A stretch of 64,000 nt of DNA from Tepiditoga spiralis (GTDB taxonomy: Bacteria; Thermotogota; Thermotogae; Petrotogales; Petrotogaceae), in NCBI RefSeq assembly GCF_014701195.1, contig NZ_AP018712.1:514501-578500 (forward strand), read 5' to 3'. The position numbers were made by a program, and so were the translations under genes. This document shows, piece by piece, positions 8,679 to 17,758 of this stretch (positions within the stretch are counted from its first letter, which is position 1; every line of letters begins with the position of its first letter). The notes under the pieces were generated by a model. It worked only from the letters and a program-made list of their open reading frames with translations, did no database searches and was not told the origin of the DNA.

Positions 8679-9316
8679 AATTTTTCTTTGGAAAAAAAGA
8701 AGAACATATAATAGAAATGTTTAAAAAGCATTTAGATCTTGTAGATGAAGGTATAAAACTTTTAACTGAACTGTCTGAAACTTATATGGAAGGAAAATGC
8801 ATAGAAGAATTAACAGAAAAAGTTAGATCAAAAGAACAAGAAGCAGATTTATTAAGAAGAGATGTTGAAACTGTAATGTATAAAGGTGCCTTTTTACCAA
8901 ACTTTAGAGGAGACTTACTTGGTATAATAGAAAGTGTTGATAAAGTAATAAACAAAGCTGAAACAGTTGCAGATATTTTTTATATACAAAAACCACGCAT
9001 ACCAGAAGATTTTAAAATAGAAATAGTAAAACAAATGGGAAAGGTGGATCAAACTTATTTAGCATTAAGAGAAGCCATTAAACAAATGTTTGAAAATGTT
9101 GAAAAAGTTCCTGAACTAATAAAAAATGTTGAAGTTTATGAACATGAAGAAGATGTTGTTGAAAAAGGGTTGATAAAAAAAATATTTGAATCTGATATGG
9201 AACTTGCAGAAAAAATTCATTTAAAAGAATTAATTTTAAATATAGGAGACATTGCAGATAGAGCAGAAGATTCATCAGATAGAGTAGAAATAGTAATGTT
9301 AAAAAGAAGCATATAA
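8675..9316 (+). CDS. DUF47-family (PhoU-like) phosphate transport regulator
   Basis: 213-aa all-helical protein of the TIGR00153/DUF47 family, distantly related to PhoU. Visible features are the acidic metal-binding-type stretches SKEQEADLLRRDVE and EHEEDVVEKGL, and the C-terminal NIGDIADRAEDSSDRVEI. Family members are regularly translationally coupled to PiT transporters and are thought to regulate them; the four-base overlap with pit fits this. There is no membrane segment, so it is cytoplasmic. Followed immediately by a strong terminator that closes the two-gene operon. Confidence 0.88.
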   Translation: MKFFFGKKEEHIIEMFKKHLDLVDEGIKLLTELSETYMEGKCIEELTEKVRSKEQEADLLRRDVETVMYKGAFLPNFRGDLLGIIESVDKVINKAETVADIFYIQKPRIPEDFKIEIVKQMGKVDQTYLALREAIKQMFENVEKVPELIKNVEVYEHEEDVVEKGLIKKIFESDMELAEKIHLKELILNIGDIADRAEDSSDRVEIVMLKRSI

Positions 9317-9343
9317 AAAAATAGGGCTAAGCCCTATTTTTTT
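9315..9343 (+). terminator. Intrinsic terminator of the pit operon
   Basis: ATAGGGC (9321-9327), loop TAA, GCCCTAT (9331-9337), flanked by A6 and T6. The symmetry would let it act in either direction. Confidence 0.92.
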
Positions 9344-9381
9344 AATGTATAATTTATATATAATCATGCACGGAGGATAAA

Positions 9382-9945
9382 ATGTTTGATATTTTAAAAA
9401 CAAATATAAATGGAGTATATATATTAAAACCTAAAGTATTTAAAGATAATAGAGGTTTTTTTATGGAAAGTTGGAATAAAAAAGATTTTTTTAATATTGG
9501 AATAAAAAAAGACTTTGTACAAGATAATCATGTCCAAAGTAAAAAAGGAGTTTTAAGAGGACTTCATTTTCAAACAAAACATAAACAAGGTAAATTAATA
9601 AGATGTATTAATGGAAAAATATATGATATCTCTGTTGATTTAAGAAAAAATTCAAAAACATTTGGTAAATATTTTAGTGTTTTATTATCAGATAAAAATA
9701 AAAATATGCTTTATATACCAGAAGAATTTGCCCATGGATATCTTGTTTTGTCAGATAAAACAGAAATTTTATACAAAACAACAGACTATTATTATCCAGA
9801 GTATGAATCTGGAATAATTTGGAATGATAAAACTTTAAATATTAATTGGAACTTAGATAAATATAAAATTAAAAAAAGTGAATTGATATTATCGAGTAAA
9901 GATCAAAAATTACCTGATTTTAATGAATATTTGAAAATATATTAA
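9382..9945 (+). CDS. rfbC: dTDP-4-dehydrorhamnose 3,5-epimerase
   Basis: 187 aa, full length for RfbC/RmlC. This cupin enzyme epimerises C3 and C5 of dTDP-4-keto-6-deoxyglucose in dTDP-L-rhamnose synthesis. Family motifs are visible: FMESWNKKDF, the catalytic His in GVLRGLHFQ, GKLIRCINGKIYDISVDLR, YIPEEFAHGYLVLSD and the Tyr-rich YKTTDYYYPEYESGIIWND. CGGAGG lies just upstream of the ATG. rfbD follows after 30 bases. rfbA and rfbB are not in the window, so the rhamnose operon is split or these two serve a related deoxysugar. Confidence 0.9.
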   Translation: MFDILKTNINGVYILKPKVFKDNRGFFMESWNKKDFFNIGIKKDFVQDNHVQSKKGVLRGLHFQTKHKQGKLIRCINGKIYDISVDLRKNSKTFGKYFSVLLSDKNKNMLYIPEEFAHGYLVLSDKTEILYKTTDYYYPEYESGIIWNDKTLNINWNLDKYKIKKSELILSSKDQKLPDFNEYLKIY

Positions 9946-9999
9946 ATATATTCTGAATATTATTAATGTAATAATATGTTATACTATACGATATATGAG

Positions 10000-10827
10000 G
10001 TGAAAAAAATAAAAATATTAATAACAGGTTCAAATGGGCAACTTGGAGTTGAGTTTCAAAAATTTTTTGAAAAAATTAATATAAATTATATTGCAGTTCC
10101 TCATAAGAAATTAGATATAACAAATATATCCAATTTGTATGAAGTATTAAAAAATAAAAATATAACTCATATTTTAAACTGTGCATCATACAATGATGTT
10201 GATAAAGCAGAAAAAAATTCAAAGCTTGCTTATAAAACAAACGCTCTTGGAGTAAAAAACTTATCTTTAATATCTAATAAAATAAATGCTAAACTTATAC
10301 ACTTTTCAACAGATTATGTCTTTGATGGAAGTAAAAATAATCCATACAACATATTTGATACTCCAAACCCAATAAATGAATATGGAAAAAGTAAGTTGAT
10401 AGGAGAAAAATATTTAAAAAAATTGTCAAAAAATTATCTTTTAATAAGAACATCTTGGCTTTTTGGCGGAAATAAAAATTTTATAAAAAAAGTTTTGGAG
10501 TGGAGTAAAAAAGAAGAAATTCGTGTATCTTACAATGAAGTTAGTTCACCAACATATACTTTGGATTTAGTCAAAGTTACATTTTTTCTTATAAAACAAA
10601 AAAGTTTTGGAACTTATCACATAACTAATACACCAACTAATAGATATGAATGGGCAAAATTTATATTAAATAAAATAAAATACACTGGAAAAATTGTTAA
10701 AGTAAAAAAAGAAGTTTTTAACTTACCTGCAAAAAGACCAAATTATTCAGTTTTACTCAATAATCATGAAGTAAAAATATCAACGTGGCAAAAATCTACA
10801 AATAATTATTTGAGGTGCATATTATGA
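10000..10827 (+). CDS. rfbD: dTDP-4-dehydrorhamnose reductase
   Basis: SDR-type reductase for the last step of dTDP-L-rhamnose synthesis. Motifs: ILITGSNGQLG (NADP binding), NCASYNDVDKAEKN, STDYVFDG, the Tyr/Lys pair in NEYGKSKLIGEKY and RTSWLFGG. The start is unsettled. An ATG at 9976 has no ribosome site. GTG 10000 (used here, 275 aa) is itself part of the only Shine-Dalgarno sequence, AGGTGA at 9998-10003. That site is ideally spaced for ATA at 10009, which would give the family-typical N-terminus MKILITGSNGQLG. Its TGA overlaps the ATG of the MFS gene. Confidence 0.88.
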   Translation: MKKIKILITGSNGQLGVEFQKFFEKININYIAVPHKKLDITNISNLYEVLKNKNITHILNCASYNDVDKAEKNSKLAYKTNALGVKNLSLISNKINAKLIHFSTDYVFDGSKNNPYNIFDTPNPINEYGKSKLIGEKYLKKLSKNYLLIRTSWLFGGNKNFIKKVLEWSKKEEIRVSYNEVSSPTYTLDLVKVTFFLIKQKSFGTYHITNTPTNRYEWAKFILNKIKYTGKIVKVKKEVFNLPAKRPNYSVLLNNHEVKISTWQKSTNNYLRCIL

Positions 10828-12062
10828 AATTTAAGAAAGATAAACAGTACTATAAGTTTTGTATGTATGGCTTTTTTAAAAACTTAAGATTTTTTGAACC
10901 ATTTTTAATACTATTTTTTTTAGAAAAAGGATTAAATTACTTTCAAATAGGAATACTTTATGCAATTAGAGAAATTTCAACTAATATATTAGAAATTCCA
11001 ACAGGTATAGTTGCTGACTCAATTGGAAGAAGACGAACAATGATCTCTTCTTTTTCTTCTTACATAATATCCTTTATCTTTTTTTATTTATCAAAAAGTT
11101 ATTGGCTTTTTATCTTAGGAATGGTATTTTTTTCTTTTGGAGAAGCCTTTAGAACTGGAACACACAAAGCTATGATTTTTGAATACTTAAAAATTAAAGG
11201 ATGGGAAGACTATAAAGTTGATTATTATGGACACACAAGATCATCTTCACAGTTTGGATCAGCTGTTTCATCATTAATAGCTGCTTCAATTGTATTTTTT
11301 AGTAAAAACTATAGTTTAATATTTTTATTTTCAATAATTCCATACATAATGGATTTATTATTAATGATGACTTACCCTAAAGAATTAGATGGTGAATTAA
11401 AAACATTTGATGAGAAAAAATTAAAAAATAATTTTAAAAAGGTAATAAAAGATTTTATATTATCATTTAAAGATATTAAATTACTAAAAGCCGTTTTAAA
11501 CAGTTCTATTTATACTGGTTACTATAAAGCAGTTAAAGATTATTTACAACCTGTTTTAAAATCATTTGCACTCACACTCCCTTTGTTTTTAACATTTAAA
11601 AATGAACAAAGAGAATCTTTAATAATAGGAGTTGTTTACTTTGTAATTTTTATTTTTACTGCATTTGCAGCAAGGTTTTCTGGAAAGTTTGCAAAGATAT
11701 TTTCATCTTTTTCGAAACCACTTAATATCACTTTGATAATTGGACTTAGTTCTGGAATAGTAGCTGGTTTATTTTATGATATTGATTTAAGAATTTTATC
11801 TATAGTTTTTTATTTATTGATTTATATGCTTGAGAATCTTAGAAAACCACTTGGTGTTGCTTATATTAGTTCATCATTAAACAAAGACATTTTAGCTACT
11901 ATTTTATCTGCTTCATCTCAAATGAGTACTATAATTGTTGCTTTATCTTCTATAATTCTTGGATTTTGTGCAGATGTTTTTGGACCTGGTAATGCTATAA
12001 TAATTCTTTCAGCTTTATTATTAATTTTTACTCCTTTGTTTTTAATAAAAGAAAAAAAATAA
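10824..12062 (+). CDS. Major facilitator superfamily transporter
   Basis: 412 aa from ATG 10824 (ATGA overlap with rfbD, TGAGG upstream); a GTG at 10815 lies inside that ribosome site. About twelve membrane segments are visible. The motif between TM2 and TM3, PTGIVADSIGRRRTM, is the MFS motif A. The rest, including YGHTRSSSQFGSAVSSLIAA, resembles the DHA1-like or poorly characterised bacterial MFS proteins. The short central loop (KELDGELKTFDEKK) separates the two six-helix halves. Coupling to rfbD is probably positional; substrate unknown, and drug or sugar efflux are both possible. Confidence 0.8.
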   Translation: MKFKKDKQYYKFCMYGFFKNLRFFEPFLILFFLEKGLNYFQIGILYAIREISTNILEIPTGIVADSIGRRRTMISSFSSYIISFIFFYLSKSYWLFILGMVFFSFGEAFRTGTHKAMIFEYLKIKGWEDYKVDYYGHTRSSSQFGSAVSSLIAASIVFFSKNYSLIFLFSIIPYIMDLLLMMTYPKELDGELKTFDEKKLKNNFKKVIKDFILSFKDIKLLKAVLNSSIYTGYYKAVKDYLQPVLKSFALTLPLFLTFKNEQRESLIIGVVYFVIFIFTAFAARFSGKFAKIFSSFSKPLNITLIIGLSSGIVAGLFYDIDLRILSIVFYLLIYMLENLRKPLGVAYISSSLNKDILATILSASSQMSTIIVALSSIILGFCADVFGPGNAIIILSALLLIFTPLFLIKEKK

Positions 12063-12103
12063 TAACTGTTTAATAATTAAACCACTGAAAAGGGAGGTCT
12101 TTT

Positions 12104-13345
12104 ATGATAAAAGTAAAAGAGTATATAAAAAACGAAGTAAAAGAAGCATATGGCTGTACGGAGCCCGCTTCAGTTGCTTTAACTGTTGCTCGGGCATGTC
12201 AAGAAACAGATGAAAAGGTAGAAAATATATTTATTGAAACGAGTAAAAGTATATACAAAAATGGAATGGCTGTTAAAATTCCTGGAACTAATGGTCAAAG
12301 AGGCAATATAATTGCAGCAGCATTGGGAAGCAAATTAAACAACATAAGTTTAGAAATTTTTAAAGGATGTACTTCAAATATAGTAAAAGAAGCCTTAAAA
12401 ATGGTTAATGAAAAAAAAGTATCTGTGAAATGCTTATATGAAAAAAGTGGAGTTTATACAAAGGCAACAATAAAAACTAAAAACCATGAAATTATTACAA
12501 TAAGTGAAGGAAAACATGATTTTATAAGTTTGGTTTTAAAAGATGGAAAAGAAATATATAAAAATGAATATATAGAAGAAGATTCAATTAAATACTTTGA
12601 ACTAAAAGATGGAATTGTTGATGAAATATTAAATTCTTTAAAAACACTTGATGAAAATGATTTAAATTTTATAACAAAAGGAATAGAAATGAATTTAGAT
12701 GCAGCAAATAAATGTATAAAAGAAGAAATACCAGGTCATGAACTTTTAAAAAATTTTGAAGACTGTGATATGAATGAAATAAGAAAATGTGCCATGGCTG
12801 CATCAGCAGCAAGAATGGATGGCGCTTTTGTTCCAATTATGAGTAGTGGTGGAAGTGGAAATCAAGGAATAGTAACTACAGTTCCAGTTGGTATTTTAGG
12901 AAAAAACTTAAAAAAATCAAAAAAAGAAATAGCAAAAGCAGCAGTAATAGCTCATTTAATTTCTGGTTATATAAAAGATAAAGTTGGAAAGTTAGCTCCA
13001 ATTTGTGGAGCATTTTTTTCTGCAGGAGCTGGTGCAGCAGGAGCTTTAACTTGGCTAATGGGAGGAAATATAGGACAAATCGAACAAGCAATTGAAACTA
13101 TGCTTTCAAATACAACAGGAATTATGTGTGATGGAGCCAAAGAAAGCTGTGCATTTAGAGTTGGAACTGCCGTTGCAGAAGCACACGCTGCAGCAATAAT
13201 GGTCTTAAAGAAAACTCATGTGGCGTGTTCAGAAGGATTTATTGATTGTTCTCTTGAAAAAACAATAGATAATGTTGTTAAAATAAATAAGGCCTTTGAA
13301 AATTTAGACAATACATTAATAAAAATTATAGAAGAAAGGTATTAA
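12104..13345 (+). CDS. UPF0597 / L-cysteine desulfidase-like protein (serine dehydratase alpha superfamily)
   Basis: 413 aa, full length. The N-terminal VKEAYGCTEPASVALTVARA and the GCTSNIVKEAL segment carry conserved cysteines, and the C-terminal half has MSSGGSGNQGIVTTVPV, CGAFFSAGAGAAGALTWL and MCDGAKESCAFRVGTA. Family members (CyuA/YhaM, methanogen CdsB) hold a [4Fe-4S] cluster and release sulfide, ammonia and pyruvate from L-cysteine, without PLP. A role in cysteine breakdown or sulfide supply is inferred from the family. GGGAGG precedes the ATG. It is transcribed alone and ends in a long palindrome. Confidence 0.85.
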   Translation: MIKVKEYIKNEVKEAYGCTEPASVALTVARACQETDEKVENIFIETSKSIYKNGMAVKIPGTNGQRGNIIAAALGSKLNNISLEIFKGCTSNIVKEALKMVNEKKVSVKCLYEKSGVYTKATIKTKNHEIITISEGKHDFISLVLKDGKEIYKNEYIEEDSIKYFELKDGIVDEILNSLKTLDENDLNFITKGIEMNLDAANKCIKEEIPGHELLKNFEDCDMNEIRKCAMAASAARMDGAFVPIMSSGGSGNQGIVTTVPVGILGKNLKKSKKEIAKAAVIAHLISGYIKDKVGKLAPICGAFFSAGAGAAGALTWLMGGNIGQIEQAIETMLSNTTGIMCDGAKESCAFRVGTAVAEAHAAAIMVLKKTHVACSEGFIDCSLEKTIDNVVKINKAFENLDNTLIKIIEERY

Positions 13346-13380
13346 TCAACGTGAGTTCTCAATGAGAACTCACGTTGATT
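13344..13380. repeat. 18-bp near-perfect palindrome after the desulfidase gene
   Basis: The left arm 13344-13361 and right arm 13363-13380 are exact complements around a single base (AATCAACGTGAGTTCTCA on the left). It probably terminates the upstream gene, but only a weak T-rich stretch (ATTCTGTTT) follows. Its length, symmetry and low A/T content relative to neighbours also fit a protein-binding site or small repeat element. Confidence 0.75.
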
Positions 13381-13475
13381 CTGTTTGAAATTTTAACATT
13401 ATATTCATTATATTTTTATGTTATAATATATATTATAGTAAATAAATTATATTAATTAAACTCGGAGATGATAAA

Positions 13476-15551
13476 ATGAAAAAATTTTTCATACTAATAT
13501 TTTTATTAATTTTAATAAATAGCTTCTCATTAAAGATAAGGGCTGGAACATATTCAAATATACCAGTTTCATTTGAAGAAAATGATGGAAAAATAGTTGG
13601 TATTTTTTCAGAAATACTAAATTATATTGCAAAAAAAGAAGGATGGAACATAGAATATACTTTACTTCCTCAAAATATACAAATGAAAAGACTTTTAGAT
13701 GGAAAAATAGATTTATCATTTGCATATGGAATTACAGAAGAAAGAAAAAAATTCTATGAATATAATAAAGTTTTTGTAATGAATGACTGGGCTACTGTTT
13801 ATACAAACTTATCTGATAAAGATTTAAATTATTTTTCTATGCAAAATAAAAAAGTTGGAGTTATGAAAACTGACATTTATTATGATGGACCTGTAGGAAT
13901 CAAAAATATACTTAAAAATTTTGAAGTTAAATGTAATTTTGTTGAATATGATACTTATGAAGATATTTTTAAAGCTCTTGAAAAAAAAGAAATTAACTTT
14001 GGTGTAGTTTCAAGATTATATGGAGTAATGAGTCAAAAAAAATATAATGTAAATGCTACAGCTATGATTTTTAACCCAATTAACTTATATTTTTTATTTA
14101 AAAAAGATGCACCAATAAACAAGAAAATAATTCCTATATTAGATAAATATTTATTTGAATTAAAAAATAAAAATGATTCTTTTTATTATAAAATAATAAA
14201 TAAGTATATAGAATCAACTGTTTCAAATAAAATACCAATTTGGATTTATTATATCTTTGGATTTATTCTTTCTGTAATAATAATTCTTATAATAACAGTT
14301 TACTTTATGAAAAAAATAATAAATAAAAAAACTAAAGATGCTTTAAAACAAAAAGAAGAAGTAGAAGCTGCCTATGAAGAACTTCAAGCTTATAATGAAG
14401 AATTAACTGCTAATCAATCTGAATTAGAAGATTTATATGAATTTTCTGAAAAAGAAAAAGAAAAATTTAAAAAATTATTAGAAATAAACTCTAAAATTCC
14501 ACAGTATATTAATTTAAACGATTCAGTATTTATTTCTGAACTTTTAAATGTATCAATTAAAATATTAGATGGAAATTATGGTATTGCATTTAAATTAGAT
14601 AATGATTGTTTATATTTTTTAAGTGCTTTTGGTCATGAAATTAATAATTTTAAAGATTTAAAATTAAAAAATTTTTTTAATCGATTAGAAATAACCAAAT
14701 TAAAAAATATAAAAAGAATGATAAAAGAAAATACTCCTCAAGAAAATAAAGACAAAATAAATGGATACATACTTGAAACAGAATATTCTATTATAATACC
14801 TTTTGTTATTGAAGGAAAAACTAATTTTATAATCACCATAGATAAAATAAAAGGTGACTTTGAAAAAGACTTTTTAGAAATTTCACGAGCTTTAAGAGGA
14901 TTCATTGAAACCTTATTAAAAGTAAAATCACAAAATCAAGAATTCAGAAGCTCTTACACAAACTTTGCAAATAGACTTGCCATGATTGCAGAAGCACACG
15001 ATGATATAACAGGGAATCACATAAATAGAGTTGGTGTTTTATCTGAATTTATTGCACAAAAATTAAACTTAAGCAATGATTTAATATTTGAAATTAAAAA
15101 TTTTGCACCACTTCACGATGTTGGAAAAATATTTATTCCAAATGACATATTAGGAAAAAAAGGACCTTTAACAAAAGATGAATGGGAAATTATGAAAAAA
15201 CATACAGTTTATGCAAGAAGACTTCTAGGAAAAAATAAATATTTTCAAACTGCATTAAATATAGCTCTTTATCATCATGAAAAATACAATGGTAATGGCT
15301 ATCCATTTGGTATACAAGGAGAAGAAATACCAATTGAAGCTGCTATAGTTTCCGTAGTCGATGTTTATGATGCTTTAAGATCAAAAAGACCTTATAAAAA
15401 AGAAATGAAACATGAAGAAGCAATGAAAATAATATTTGAAGGAGATGAAAGAACTAATCCATCAGATTTTAATCCAAAAATTTTAAGAATATTTGAAGAA
15501 AATTCAGATGAAATAAAAATAATATATAATTATTTATTAAAAAACAAATAG
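13476..15551 (+). CDS. Membrane sensor with periplasmic solute-binding domain and HD-GYP phosphodiesterase domain
   Basis: 691 aa. Order: signal peptide (1-20); SBP_bac_3-like periplasmic domain (about 20-245, with VSFEENDGKIVGIFSEIL and GKIDLSFAYGITEERKKFYEY); membrane segment (about 252-280); coiled coil (285-335); a GAF-like stretch; HD-GYP domain (about 500-691). Catalytic motifs are intact: HD in FAPLHDVGKIF, HH in LYHHEKYNGNGYPFG and the D of SVVDVYDALRSKRPYK. It probably degrades cyclic-di-GMP in response to a bound small molecule. A TATAAT lies at 13422-13427 and CGGAG precedes the ATG. The PAS/GGDEF gene starts within its stop region, so the two are coupled. Confidence 0.88.
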   Translation: MKKFFILIFLLILINSFSLKIRAGTYSNIPVSFEENDGKIVGIFSEILNYIAKKEGWNIEYTLLPQNIQMKRLLDGKIDLSFAYGITEERKKFYEYNKVFVMNDWATVYTNLSDKDLNYFSMQNKKVGVMKTDIYYDGPVGIKNILKNFEVKCNFVEYDTYEDIFKALEKKEINFGVVSRLYGVMSQKKYNVNATAMIFNPINLYFLFKKDAPINKKIIPILDKYLFELKNKNDSFYYKIINKYIESTVSNKIPIWIYYIFGFILSVIIILIITVYFMKKIINKKTKDALKQKEEVEAAYEELQAYNEELTANQSELEDLYEFSEKEKEKFKKLLEINSKIPQYINLNDSVFISELLNVSIKILDGNYGIAFKLDNDCLYFLSAFGHEINNFKDLKLKNFFNRLEITKLKNIKRMIKENTPQENKDKINGYILETEYSIIIPFVIEGKTNFIITIDKIKGDFEKDFLEISRALRGFIETLLKVKSQNQEFRSSYTNFANRLAMIAEAHDDITGNHINRVGVLSEFIAQKLNLSNDLIFEIKNFAPLHDVGKIFIPNDILGKKGPLTKDEWEIMKKHTVYARRLLGKNKYFQTALNIALYHHEKYNGNGYPFGIQGEEIPIEAAIVSVVDVYDALRSKRPYKKEMKHEEAMKIIFEGDERTNPSDFNPKILRIFEENSDEIKIIYNYLLKNK

Positions 15552-15562
15552 GAGTGAAAATA

Positions 15563-16450
15563 ATGCAAATAAACTATAAAATATTTGAAAATATTATAAA
15601 GAGCATGGAACTTGGAATATATATACTAGATTGGAAAAAAGAAATAGTTTATTGGAATAAAGGTGCAGAAAAGATAACAGGTATAACAAAGGATGAAATA
15701 GTTGGAAATAAATTTAAAGAAGAACTTCTAAAGTATTCTGATAAAAATGGAAATTTTTTAAATACTCTTGAAACACCTTCTATGAAAACAATTGCTGATG
15801 GAAGAGAAAGAATAGAAAAACTTTACATTCAAATAAAAAACAAAGAAAGAATTCCTATAGAAGTTCAAGTTTATCCATTAAAAAATGAAGAAAATCAAAT
15901 TATTGGCGCATTTGAAGTTTTTATAGATATATCTGAAGAAGAAAGATTAAAAGAAGAATATGAAAAATTAAAAAGAGATGCTTTTATAGATGATTTAACC
16001 GGAATACCAAATAAAAAATATATAAACAAAAAATTAAGAGAGTTATATGATGATTACAAAAGATATAAATTAGATTTTTCTGTATTATTCTTAAAAATTA
16101 AAAATTTTAACTCTTTAGTAGAAAAAAATGGTAAAGTTTTTTCAGAAAAAGCTTTAAAACAAGTTGCTAAAAAGATTTCTTCAATTACAAGATCATCTGA
16201 TTTTTTTGGATTTTGGGAAGGAAATACTTTTATATTGATACTTAGATTTGTAAATAATACGCAAGTTTTAGAAATAGCAAATAGATTTAATTCTAATCTT
16301 AAAAATATTGAAATTGATGAAACTAAGTTAGAATTTTTATTTGGTGGAAGTATAATTACAGAAGAAGATACTATAGAAACACTTTTAGAAAAAGCAGAAA
16401 AAAAATTACTAGAATCTGAAACAGATAAATATGAAAATATAAAATTATAA
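15563..16450 (+). CDS. PAS domain protein with degenerate GGDEF domain
   Basis: 295 aa from ATG 15563, served by AGGAG 15550-15554; a GTG at 15554 overlaps that site. A PAS domain covers roughly residues 8-120 (GIYILDWKKEIVYWNKGAEKITG, IPIEVQVYPLKNEENQIIGAFEVFIDI), then a short linker leads into a GGDEF-like domain starting DDLTGIPNKKYINKKL. The active-site loop reads GFWEGNTFILI where an active cyclase has GGDEF, so diguanylate cyclase activity is unlikely. It may bind GTP or act as an adaptor to the HD-GYP protein upstream, since HD-GYP and GGDEF domains are known to interact. Confidence 0.82.
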   Translation: MQINYKIFENIIKSMELGIYILDWKKEIVYWNKGAEKITGITKDEIVGNKFKEELLKYSDKNGNFLNTLETPSMKTIADGRERIEKLYIQIKNKERIPIEVQVYPLKNEENQIIGAFEVFIDISEEERLKEEYEKLKRDAFIDDLTGIPNKKYINKKLRELYDDYKRYKLDFSVLFLKIKNFNSLVEKNGKVFSEKALKQVAKKISSITRSSDFFGFWEGNTFILILRFVNNTQVLEIANRFNSNLKNIEIDETKLEFLFGGSIITEEDTIETLLEKAEKKLLESETDKYENIKL

Positions 16451-16470
16451 AAATTTACGGAGGGATTTTT

Positions 16471-17748
16471 TTGAAAAAATTTTTATTTATCTTTTTTATG
16501 CTAATTTCATTACTTTCTTTTTCAAGATATACGCTAAACATGCATGTTTATGGTGATATTCCAAAAGATTTATTTAATTCAGTAATAAATGATATAAGAG
16601 CTTTTGTAACCTCTTCAAATAGATTCATTGTTTTAGGAGAGGTAAACAAAAAAGAAATATCAACAGAATTAATTCTTTCTAGTATTTTTAACAATGATAA
16701 AGATAATAACTTAATAAAATCATCTGATTTAAATTTAAGCATAAAAGTTTTTAATTATAGCCTTTCAAATCAAGAAACTTCATTTAACTATATATTAAAC
16801 AATAATAGTGGTAATTTTATTAATAAAAATGGAGTTTATATAAAAGTAATTGTTGGAAATTATTACAAATATGATGTTAAAACAAATAGTTATATACAAG
16901 ACGAATATGGTAAGTATGTAAAAGCAACAAATGAAAAGTTCTATGTTGCTTCTAATTTTTATTCTTTTTTTCCACATAAAGTAAAAAAAACAAAACTATC
17001 TTATGATATTTCTGTCACTTTAACAAACACTAATGATAATAAAATTCTTTATAGCAAAACTATAAAAAATGCAAAAACTATTACAACAGAAAACTATGGA
17101 TATTCAAGTTTATATAAGAGTTTTTTTAAAAAACAAAATCCTAAAATAGCTGTTTATAACAATAATGAAGTTGGTTATGCTATAAGTAATAGCTTAAAAT
17201 ATATTTTTCCCATAAAAGCAAATGTTATAGATATTGACAAAACAAATGTTTATTTATCTGTTGGTGAAGATGAAGGTATTTTAAAAGGATATATATTTAA
17301 AGCTGAAAATAATGGAAAAAAAGCTTATTTAAAGGTTGAAAATGTAAACGCAAATACATCAGAAACTAAAATAATAAATATAGATTATGGAATGAACTTT
17401 AAATATAATATGCCAGTAAAAGAAGCTTTTTCTCTTCCTTTTATAAGTCCTTTTATTTTTCAACTTTCTTATGAATTTGAACCAACCTTTGGTATTGGTT
17501 TAAGAAACTATGATATATATGGAACAACAACAGCTTATTGTATTGCAAACTTTAATTTTAAATTCAATATAAAACAAATTGAATGTGGTTTTTCTTTATA
17601 CAAAAATAAAAATTTAAATTTCTATTTGAGAAGTGGTATCAATAGTTTAAATATATTTGGTGGAATTGAATTAGATATTTTAAATCATTTTGGTCTATTT
17701 ATTGATTATTCAAATGACTTTAATTACGGAGCTAAAATATTTTTCTAG
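16471..17748 (+). CDS. Exported protein of unknown function with possible C-terminal beta-barrel
   Basis: 425 aa, TTG start behind CGGAGGG. A signal peptide (1-18) is followed by an Asn/Tyr/Lys-rich region with short strands. Around residues 230-310 lies a segment like that of the next gene, FPIKANVIDIDKTNVYLSVG then GILKGYIFKAE, resembling the FlgT C-terminal type fold. The last 110 residues alternate polar and hydrophobic (FNFKFNIKQIECGFSLYKN) and end in Phe (AKIFF), the pattern of outer-membrane beta-barrel ends. It has the same layout as the following gene and looks like a diverged tandem paralog. No known family is recognised across the full length. Confidence 0.65.
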   Translation: MKKFLFIFFMLISLLSFSRYTLNMHVYGDIPKDLFNSVINDIRAFVTSSNRFIVLGEVNKKEISTELILSSIFNNDKDNNLIKSSDLNLSIKVFNYSLSNQETSFNYILNNNSGNFINKNGVYIKVIVGNYYKYDVKTNSYIQDEYGKYVKATNEKFYVASNFYSFFPHKVKKTKLSYDISVTLTNTNDNKILYSKTIKNAKTITTENYGYSSLYKSFFKKQNPKIAVYNNNEVGYAISNSLKYIFPIKANVIDIDKTNVYLSVGEDEGILKGYIFKAENNGKKAYLKVENVNANTSETKIINIDYGMNFKYNMPVKEAFSLPFISPFIFQLSYEFEPTFGIGLRNYDIYGTTTAYCIANFNFKFNIKQIECGFSLYKNKNLNFYLRSGINSLNIFGGIELDILNHFGLFIDYSNDFNYGAKIFF

Positions 17749-17758
17749 GAGGATTAGT

